In this document: positions 1-7,812 of the stretch, in pieces
Layout of the letters: the number at the start of each line of letters is the position of its first letter
Position numbering within the stretch: the first letter of the stretch is position 1
NCBI GenBank assembly: GCA_002179805.1
Contig: NAVB01000606.1
Location: 1-14,900 of the forward strand
DNA length: 14,900 nucleotides
DNA from: Acanthamoeba lenticulata
Taxonomy: Eukaryota > Discosea > Longamoebia > Acanthamoebidae
Direction of reading: 5' to 3'
Position numbers and translations under genes: made by a program
Notes under the pieces: model-generated
What the model was told of the DNA's origin: nothing
The model's input: only the letters and a program-made list of their open reading frames with translations
Databases searched by the model: none

Positions 1-490
1 GCGTCATGGGTTATGAACATATCTAGTCTCTACGACCTGCTGCATGCGGCCGGCCAGTAGAGTCCCGATATGAACATACATCCTAACCCGCTAGGGGTCC
101 GGATAGTATTGCAAGCGGTGCCGTTGGTATTTCGATGTAACCCAACGACTAAGCACCGACCCGTCCAGTTCTTACCCCAATCACTTTTTCGTGGAGCGCC
201 TTCTCTTGGCCTTTCTGGAATTGTGGTCTCCGCGAAGAAAAATAAATAAGGCTGGCCGGCGATTGATTGTGCAAGGCAGCAGTGGTGAGGAATGGCGTGA
301 GCATCACCGCTGCAGCCATATGGCTGAATACAGTAGAGGCATTTACAAAGCCTCTTGTGGAGGCCTTGTTGCTGTTGTGAGCTCATCGCCGCCCGCTGGT
401 TGGTGACCCTACGGATGATGAACCCTGGAGGAACGCTCTTGGTGGCGCGCCAACTCGCGATCAGGCGTTGCGGTGCTGCTGACCGCTACG
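1..490. other. Gene-free left flank
   Basis: No gene is recognised here. Open frames exist on both strands (for example 30-386 on minus and 191-406 on plus), but none has recognisable domain content, and none joins to a neighbour through a convincing splice site. The stretch lies downstream of the minus-strand LRR gene, so it probably holds that gene's 3' UTR plus spacer. A 10-nt direct repeat, TATGAACATA, occurs at 12-21 and 69-78. An AT-rich patch near 236-250 could be a polyadenylation element on either strand. Confidence 0.5.
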
Positions 491-3060
491 CTAAGGCCGG
501 TGTAGAGCCTTGAGGTGGCCGGCATAGGCGAACAGCTTCTCGAAGTCATCAGTACGCGTCAGAGCCCTGCCCAGCGCTTGCGCTGTAATTGACACGTTGT
601 CTAGTGCTGTGTGCCATCATGTGGGTTGGCCTCAGAAACACCTCCTCAACAACAGACTTGAGGCTTGTTCGTACCAGTGGCCAGAGTCTGTTGGAGGAAG
701 AGGAGACGATCTCTGTCTTCTTCCCCACTTGGCGCGACAAGTGGACGAGTCACCTTCAAAGGGTCACTCACGAGGCAGATCTCACCATGCTGTCGGATTG
801 CAACCATCACCTGTGCAGGCCCTCTCTCTGTTAATCGGTATTTGTGTTGTTTGAATGAGGGCTGGGCTGCGTACATTCTTGAGGGCGTGGATGCGCTTGG
901 CAAGAACGATCCCTTCTTCCAATGTCGTGATCGCGCGCACAGCTGATTGGATGTCCTCCACTGCAGAGTGACGCCACTCGCGATGATCAGATGTCCTAAC
1001 ACTGCAAGGGCTGGCGCTCAAGTGGGCGGATGTACCTCGATCGATAATGGCGATGACCAAGATGCGAGCAAGGGTCTTGAGTTCGTTGAGCTTGGCTTGC
1101 ATGAGCCATTCGGTGGCGGCAGCAGGTTGGCCGCTAACGTGACTAGCGATATCGGGCGAGGAGGGCGATGAACTGGTGTCCGAGTCGCTGCCCCGCTGAA
1201 GTTGCGCAGCCGGAACGTTGCCTACCGGCTGCTGCGCGACCGGTTTCGTGGGCGCCGTTGTGACCGGTACGGCCTTGATCCTCTCCCTCTCCTCTGTAGC
1301 CAATGAAGCTTGGCCAGGCAGGTCATGGCTCGCTGATGACGAGGTGAACCGGAACGGCATGGCGGGGAGCGGGGGGCAGACCACGGGAGAAGCCACGGGC
1401 TGTCGCTCACGTAGCTGTGCAAGGAAGTCCTCGCGCTGTTCGTCAACGGGCAGGCTCGAATGGAAGCGCGTCTCCAAGAATGCCAGCAGATGATGTGCGC
1501 CCAGACCGAGCAGGTCCAAAAGCCGCGGCTCCCCGCGCAGCGGGTTATTATCGCACAAGAAGCGGGTGGGGCTGAGGTGGCCCATCGAGAGCGGGAAGTC
1601 GTCGAGGAGATTGTACGAGACGTCGAGTTCGCCCTATTAACGACTCGTGAGCGATTGCCAAGCCCAAACGAAGGTGGCGTCAGCACGTACGAGCCGGGTG
1701 AGCAGGCCAAAGGCATCAGGCAGGGCGGTGAGATTGTTGTGCGCGAGGTTGAGTTGTAGGAGCGACGTGACGTGCGTGATCTCGTCGGGGAGACGCTTCA
1801 CCTGGCAGAAACTCAGGTCGAGCACCTGAAGCCGGGTGCAGAGACCGATGGCGCGGGGCAGCGCAGCCACTTGGTTGCCGCTCAAGTAAAGCTCCCCCAG
1901 CTGCGTCAAGCGGCCGAGCTCACGCGGCAGTTTCTTGATTCGATTGTGTTTTAACTGGGGAGTGCCAGCGTCAGACATCAAAGTAGGAGACACTCGAAAA
2001 CTAGGGAACGAGAGAACGCACCTCCAGTCTGACAAGAGCAGTGCAGTGACCGATGGACGGAGTCAACGACTCCAACTGATTACCGTTGGCGCTGAGCTCT
2101 TCCAGGTCTGAGTTGGGAGAAGACCATCACGTGAGTAGTGGATCGGGAGGGGCTACCCAGAGGTTCAAGTGCGTACGCTGTAAGAGTCCGATGTGGGGCG
2201 GTAGTTCGGAGAGCTGGTTGCCGTCGAGGCGCAATACAGTGAGACTGTGCTTGAAACGAAGGAGCTGAAGCGGAAACCACTGGAACCGATTGAAGCCCAG
2301 GTCTACTGACCACAGCGTACGTGCAAGTTCACGGTTGACGACGAACCAGTCATCGGTGAGGCCATCGATATCGCATGACGACAGGTCGAGGACGCCGTCA
2401 ATGGCCTCTCGAATGACTCGCATCACCTTCGTCTCTGCCGCCAGAGCTTTCAAGTCCTCCTGGGTGATCTTCCCCATCGTAGCGGCGTCACACGCATGCT
2501 GTAGTCGCTCCTCGACACCGACCAGGGCTGGCCCACCAGCCTTGAATGGAAGACGAAATCTAACGCTCCCAACGAGGCTGGTGAACCCTTTCGGGCTTGT
2601 TGGTTGCGTCGTGCCTTGCTCCAGTTCTTTCATCTGCTTCTTGTAGTAGGGCCGCAAATCCTGGGCTGTCGGGCGGATGACCTCTGGTAGGGCCTCCTCC
2701 TCCTCCTCCTCCTCCTTGCAGTCGCCTTTGGCACTGCCTCCCTGAGGGGCCTTTGCAACTTGGCCACCCCAGTCGACCTTGTCTCGCCATGCTTGGGGTA
2801 CGCCCTGCGCCACCCGACCGAGGTTAGCTCATTAGGGCGAGCTGGAACGAAGCTGAGCAAGAGAGAAGAGAGCCAGCAAGCACCGTCAATTGACCATCAT
2901 GGCAGGAGACGTGGACGCCGTGACGGAAGGACTTGGGCAAGGAGATAGCAGGTTCTTCAGGCTTGGGTGAGGAGGTGATGATGTTGTCGTTTCGCCGTTC
3001 GCTGGGTCTGTCAGATGGCTGGCGGAAGAAGACCGGGATGGCAAGCCTTGGCTTCAACAT
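491..3060 (-). CDS. Leucine-rich-repeat protein, 8 exons, about 688 aa
   Basis: Exons on minus: 3060-2884, 2804-2177, 2107-2022, 1954-1691, 1633-1036, 960-875, 810-675 and 582-491 (TAG). Together they give 2067 nt with phase kept at every junction. Residues 1-196 are polar, with a Glu run near 90-96 and no domain I recognise. Residues about 197-420 hold roughly ten LRRs of the 23-residue LxxLxLxxNxLxxLP type, e.g. LTVLRLDGNQLSELP, LGELYLSGNQVAALP and LLQLNLAHNNLTALP, ending in a DNNPLRGEP cap. Splice joins fall inside LRR units and restore them, which strongly supports the intron calls. The C-terminal 270 residues are Ser/Pro-rich and then helical (LEEGIVLAKRIHALKN; DDFEKLFAYAGHLKAL), without a known domain. 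LRR proteins of this kind are binding scaffolds; no kinase, GTPase or membrane segment is visible, so the partner is unknown. Exon 1 and the start ATG are the least certain: exon 2 has no upstream in-frame ATG, so the start must lie across an intron, and 3060 is the best candidate. Confidence 0.85.
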
Positions 3061-3709
3061 GTTATACTACTGCCTCTTGTTGGTCGTTCTTTGCCTTTTT
3101 CAAAAGCTTGTGGTGGCCCTCAAGTATGTGGTGGGGGGCCGCAGAGAAGTGTGTCGGACATAGCATGCTGCTCCTCGAGTGGTGGATTATGCCGCAGTGC
3201 GTGGGTGCCAACACCAACATCGCAACAGCGAGTGCGGCGCTACTGAATGTCGCAACGCTGGTGCGTGCGGGACGAACCAAGGAAGGTCGTGGAAGTGTCA
3301 GCATCGTTGGCGGTGGCATAACAACAAGAAAGCAAGGAATTCAGAAAAAAATAACGTCTCGGCAACGGCCGCACTGGCCGCACTTTTGTGCGCACCAGCA
3401 GGTCTCCAACGCCGCCCTTGCCGCACGTCCGTGCGCAACAGCAGTGACCAAGAAGCAAGTGATGTTCATTTTATTTGTTTTTCTTGATACTGGTAAGTGG
3501 TGCGGTGTAGAGTTGGACACGGTCGGAACGACATACCGCCTGCGACAACGTTGTTCTCTCCTCATAGAGCTGATGTTGCTACTCGCCAGCGTGCCGTTGC
3601 GCAAAAAAAGAGAGCCATTTTATGCGAAGCAGCTCTTTTAACCTACAAGTTTTACTCTCTCTCTCTCTCTCTCTCCACTTGCAAGAAGAAGAAGAAGGAC
3701 CACAACAGC
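3061..3709. promoter_or_regulatory. Head-to-head intergenic region between LRR gene and aromatic-repeat gene
   Basis: These 649 nt separate two divergent start codons, so they should hold both promoters and 5' UTRs. Visible structure includes two copies of a small hairpin motif CCGCAC-N4-GTGCG (about 3378-3392 and 3421-3435), an A-rich patch near 3345-3352, a (CT)10 tract at 3655-3674, and (AAG)5 at 3683-3697. A consensus donor GTAAGT sits at 3493-3498, just after a small open frame beginning ATG at 3462. This may be an upstream exon of the plus-strand gene (see that entry). No clear TATA box or other known element was identified. Confidence 0.5.
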
Positions 3710-6150
3710 ATGTCGGCCACATGCTGCACTTGGTCAAACCTGCCCTTGTGGCCATTTTACTACCAACGACTGGACCAAGGAGAAGAAGAAGAAGAGGCAG
3801 GCCGAGCCCTCAAGCGCGGGTGGTACCCGTTCCTTATCAACTTTTGCCGCTACTCGACAGCGGCCAGTTCAGCCTGGTGTGTGTCCGTGCTGGTGATCCT
3901 ATTCCGCATCGTCTCCCTCCCTGCCGCTTGGGCTGTCGATATCGTGTGGCCCTTTTTCCACATTTCCAAGCAGACCGCCGCAGACAACAAAGGTGGAGAG
4001 GGCTGGATTGTGACGTTGCGCTTGCTGCCCTTTGTTTGGATCTACCTCTCACAACGCCGAGTACTTGTTGCCATCGCCCCCTGCATTATCTTCTACAAAA
4101 GGTTCGTTTTACCCTGCACACACATGCAGCTTGACAGGAAGTAATGACCGTTACCACTTCTTCTCTCTCTCTCTCCTTTTCCTTTCGCGACAGCTTTGAA
4201 AGCAACGTTGAACGACGTACGGTGTTGCATGTGTTCCCCTTGCTCTCGGTCGTAGTCACGCACCAGCATGGCAAGCGGTGGTTCTTCTTGTCGATCCTCT
4301 ACGTCTTCTACTACCGCACCATCCACACCCCCGACGCCCAAAACGCCAACCAATTCAGAGTCTACCGCGCTGTCGTGCTGTTTCCTTTCGTGTGGCACTT
4401 CCGCACCGAATCAGGCCACAACACCACCACCATATGCGGTACGTCCTCTGTAGGGGAGCCTTCGTGCCGCCTTCGTCCTGCAGGCTGACACGACCGCTCC
4501 CGCTTCTTCTCAGGCATTCTCTGGCTGACCCACGACAAATCGGCTGACACGACTTCCTTCACTCTCTTCCCCCTGCTCTGGGTCTACTGGAACGCTGACT
4601 CGGTCCGTGCCTTCATCTGATATCCCTTCCCCCCCAAATGTCCTTGGCTTCAGTTCGAAACTAACTCCTCTGTGTCGTCTGCTTGCCGCTACCCTTCAGC
4701 TCGTGATCTTCGCGTACGTCTTCGTACTCGTTACCAAGCGCGGCACGATCAGGTACTCAGCTCTATACTATAGCTGTAGTAAGGTCCTGACCTACACGCA
4801 CCACACGGCCTTGACTTGATGGCGGCAATGTTGACAGGGGTCTCGTGATCCTCCCGCTCATGGTGTATATCGGAAACAACGACGGGTGCACGCTGTCGGT
4901 TCTGCTTCTGTATTGGCTCCGCATCAAAGACGGGCAGGGAGGTAACGCCGCTGGTGGGCAGCAGCGGGCAGTGTTCACCACGCTCGTGCCGCTCTTCCTC
5001 TACTACCACAGCCCGGCGGCCCCGAAGAAGACCGCACTCGGCGTCCTCTACGTGTTCTGGTTTGCGCGGAGCGCGGAGCAGGGCTCGCTGACCTGGAGCG
5101 TACTGCCCTTCTTCTACCACCACTCGGCCTCGTGGCGGCGGATCGTTGGGTGCCTCAACGTGTGGGTGTTCGAGACCACTGCCCGGGCGCTCTGGGTTGT
5201 CGTCTTCCCCTTCCTCTACTTCAAGCGCAGTCCCGCTCCTCAGCCCGGGTATGGCAGCGGCGGCTGCACGTACGTGTGCTGGTTGGTCCCCATCTTCTAC
5301 ATCAAGCGCAAGGCGCAGAAGGAGCTCACGTGCTGGCTCTTCCCGATCTTTTACTACCATTCGTCGCTCAGTACGCGTATCCATCTCGCCACTGGCACCG
5401 CTCCTTTTGGTCGCTGCAGGCCACGTTTGTTCATGCTGTGTGATCTGCTTCGATCGAAAACCAACCCCTGCAGGTGACAACGGCAACCGGGAGGTGACGG
5501 TGGGAGTGCTGTTCCTGTTCTGGTTCAGTCGTGACTTCTCTGGCAGCGTGCTCGTGGTGATCCTCCCGTTGGGCTTTGTCAACCGCGACAGCACCGGCAC
5601 GATCCACGTCTTGCTCTTCCCAGTCTGGTATTCCAAGAACAGCCACAACAACGCCGGGTCTCTCGCCGTCCTTCCGTTGTTCTTCTACGCTTCGCCTGGC
5701 GACCGGGACGCATCGCCGACGCGCACGTTCTCCATCCTGCTCCTCCTCTGGCTGCGCCGCAGGCCAAACTACTTCCTGGTCTCCATCTTCCCCTTCGTCT
5801 GGCTCAGCAGAGGTGGACTGCCTGGCAACATGAGGACCTTCTTCTCGCTCTTCCCGTTCTTGTGGTGGCGCAAGACAGTCACGGGCACCTTCATCTCGCT
5901 CTTCCCCTTCGTTTGGCTGCAGATCAGGTCGCGGGGTGGCATCACCGTGTGCCTCCTGCCGCTGTTCTTCTACGCGAGCAAAGACAGCGGGAAGCTCCAC
6001 CACTTGACCGTGTTCCCGCTCTTCCACGTCTCGCACTCGACCAGCGGGGACGCCTTCTACTCCTTCTTCTTCCTCTTTTGGTGGTGGCGGATCAACAACA
6101 AGTGGAGCCTCTGCTGCATCGATGCCTTCTGGCTCAACGGGGCGGCGTGA
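3710..6150 (+). CDS. Aromatic ~20-residue tandem-repeat protein (LFPFVW repeats), 6 exons, 662 aa or more
   Basis: Exons: 3710-4101, 4194-4438, 4514-4602, 4700-4752, 4838-5370 and 5474-6150 (TGA). They total 1989 nt, with phase kept at all five junctions. Nearly the whole product is about 33 repeats of ~20 residues. Each is a 9-12 residue hydrophobic/aromatic stretch with a Pro or Phe in the middle, followed by a short polar, basic or Gly loop: TFFSLFPFLWWRK, TFISLFPFVWLQI, ITVCLLPLFFYASK, SLTWSVLPFFYHH, LWVVVFPFLYFKR. I do not recognise the family. The stretches are too short for membrane helices but suit beta-strands, so a beta-solenoid or membrane-associated sheet is possible; that is inference. 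No signal peptide or catalytic motif is obvious. The start is uncertain: an in-frame alternative uses ATG 3462, donor GTAAGT at 3493 and acceptor at 3632, adding 36 residues that begin MFILFVFLDT, itself repeat-like. The low-complexity CT/AAG DNA just upstream makes 3710 the cautious choice. The gene converges on the CHCH gene downstream. Confidence 0.85.
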
Positions 6151-6428
6151 ACTTGAAAACGAAGTATATTTTATTTATTTTCGCCCTACACCTTCCCTAT
6201 GGGCTCGAGTTTCTATCTGTCAAGGGTACCTTCTGTAGCACCATGTTCAGCCCGGGTGCAGCTGAGCTTGGCGCCCAGGAGTCTTGGACAAAGGCTCACA
6301 AGCTGAGCATTCCTAAGGCCAAGTTGTTACGGAGCACTTAGTACCAGCAGTGTAGACGAGATGCCACAGGCAGTCCTGCGGGTCAAACGAGTTCGCTCCC
6401 TAAAACATATCAAAGGACGGACGCTGCA

Positions 6429-6460
<32 letters not shown>

Positions 6461-6548
6461 GAGAAACTTGGCACGGAGCCGTTTCAGCATGCTCTGCATT
6501 TGCTCGAGGAGCGGCAAGCCTGGCGCAAAACAACGACGCCAAGAGCTC
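6151..6548. other. Convergent 3' flank region
   Basis: This 398-nt spacer lies between two convergent stop codons and should hold both 3' UTRs. I see no gene in it; the small open frames have no domain content. An AT-rich patch at about 6167-6182 (ATTTTATTTATTTT on plus, with AATAAA-like sequence on minus) could serve polyadenylation of the minus-strand CHCH gene or simply be 3' UTR of the plus-strand gene. The compound microsatellite at 6429-6460 lies inside. Confidence 0.55.
6429..6460. repeat. Compound microsatellite (CT)7(CA)9
   Basis: A perfect dinucleotide run switches from CT (6429-6442) to CA (6443-6460). It is noncoding, in the 3' flank shared by the convergent genes, and is likely length-polymorphic. 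Confidence 0.95.
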
Positions 6549-7702
6549 TTAGTGCTTGCGGGCAGCAAATTCCTCGACTGGGATGCCGAGCTCCTTCCAG
6601 AACTTGATGCGGCCATCGTTCACGCAGACCTCAAACGCCTGGCGCTGCGACGCGCACTGGGCCTCGGAACCTTGGGGCGGAGCAGAAGAAGAAGAACATG
6701 GGAGGGCGATCATCAATCAGCATCAACCAGCACACCGAAGAGGGCTGAGTTCAAGTAAATACACAAAAGAGGAGGAGGAAGAGCATACCGTTGCGAAGAC
6801 ATTCGCCAAGGCGGCTACCTTCAGCGGGGCAGATGGCAGAGCCCACGCACAGGTCGACCTCCTTCAACTCAGCTTGGCACTTGGAGGCATCACCCTGGAG
6901 AGAAGTACAGAAGATAAAAGAGAAGGGTCGCGTCGTAATGATGAGCAAGCAGTTGAGGGGGAATGTGTTTGTTGACTGAAGGAGGAGGAAGAGTAGGGCG
7001 GGGGAAGGGGCATATGCATACCTGGTTCTTGGCCACACACGTGGCGAGCCGGTCGGACAGGCTCGCGCATTCCTTCTCTGTCTTTGCGACGAGCGAGTGC
7101 TCCGGGTAGGTGCCCACAAACCGATCAAACGCCGGGCCTGTCGCACAGATGCAGCGTCCACACATTTCACGAGTGTCAGACCAAAAGATATGTATGTTTA
7201 AGCGTTGGGTGCTGGACACCGGTGATTTACCGGTGCATGCGCGAAGAGACTTGATGTCGTCCTGGCAAAGCGAGGGATTTCGCCGGGTCTGGAGGCAAGT
7301 CACGGCCCTTTGCGCTTGCTGGGGGCAAAGCAGCTCCCTGCAAGAGTGAAGGAAGAAAGGATGACGGATCTCTTAAAAGTCCGTTCCGACACCGCGATTG
7401 TAGGAGAGGACACCATGGGGAGAACGCGGTGAGTACGCGAAACAATGGAGACGGAGAGATTCCAGCTGAAGGCACTCCTCGTCATCCTCACCCTTGGCGG
7501 TGGCGCATTGCTCAGCCGCATTTCCTGCATAATGGAAGAAGGAGAAAATTGATAGATATCCAACATGTGGCGCAAAGGTCAAATTCGACTATGCAGAAGC
7601 ACTCACGCCTCACAATCTTTTAGAGAACACACCAAGAGCAAAGCAGTTGGAGAGGTGCTCGCTGATGATGCGGTTCAGTGTTTGCTTATGCTCGTCGGCC
7701 AT
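6549..7702 (-). CDS. Four-CHCH-domain protein with eight CX9C motifs, 202 aa
   Basis: Exons on minus: 7702-7633, 7524-7437, 7337-7231, 7137-7022, 6894-6789 and 6670-6549 (TAA). They total 609 nt with phase kept throughout. The protein has exactly 16 cysteines, all in eight CX9C motifs: C20-C30, C41-C51, C57-C67, C77-C87, C112-C122, C133-C143, C149-C159 and C168-C178. They pair as four twin-CX9C (CHCH) hairpins with 10, 9, 10 and 8 residues between partners. The first motif is split by intron 1 (CFAL/GNAAEQC), and splicing restores the exact spacing, which is strong support. Twin-CX9C proteins are typically imported into the mitochondrial intermembrane space and oxidised by Mia40; the lack of a presequence fits. 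NDUFA8 has two such pairs, so four is unusual. The C-terminal tail (about 179-202) has a KFWKELGIP segment. The specific function is unknown: a respiratory-complex accessory or assembly factor is possible, but this is inference. Confidence 0.92.
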
Positions 7703-7812
7703 TGGGGATCTGCAGTGACTGATGGAGCGATTTCGCGCACTGTGGCCCAGGCAAGAAATCAAATACTGAAAGGAAAAAAAAAAATATTACAAATAAGGGG
7801 CAAAAATTTGAC
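7703..7812 (-). promoter_or_regulatory. 110-nt spacer between DUS1 stop and CHCH gene start
   Basis: The two same-strand genes are separated by only 110 nt, which must contain the DUS1 3' end and the CHCH promoter/5' UTR. On the minus strand it contains an 11-T tract (7784-7774) followed by CCTTTCAG ending at 7766, which reads as a very good 3' splice site upstream of the CHCH ATG. This may mark a 5' UTR intron or an alternative DUS1 exon. Confidence 0.5.

Noticed and set aside
60..180. Possible tRNA-like stretch
   Set aside because: No acceptor stem, anticodon arm or consensus T-arm could be paired.
30..386. 118-codon minus-strand open frame with several Cys
   Set aside because: It has no recognisable domain, no splice link to the neighbouring gene, and unpatterned composition, so it is treated as chance.
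2127..2813. LRR gene start at 2813
   Set aside because: That codon is GTG, not ATG, and a TGA lies just upstream in frame. The sequence CTAAC...GCGCAG there reads as an intron end, so the true start is across an intron.
3015..3641. 208-codon plus-strand open frame
   Set aside because: It overlaps exon 1 of the LRR gene and runs through the divergent promoter region without domain content. Only a short piece (3462-3492) might be a real exon.
3655..4174. CT/AAG-rich tracts considered as a CRISPR or satellite array
   Set aside because: They are simple microsatellites in introns and flanks without repeat-spacer structure, and the genome is clearly eukaryotic.
4749..5651. 300-codon minus-strand open frame
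   Set aside because: It is antisense to exons 4-6 of the aromatic-repeat gene. Its Glu/Arg/Pro-rich content is what the reverse of LFPF-type codons gives, and the plus strand has phase-consistent introns and repeats.
5431..6036. 201-codon minus-strand open frame rich in Glu and Arg
   Set aside because: It is a reverse-strand shadow of the last exon of the aromatic-repeat gene, without independent support.
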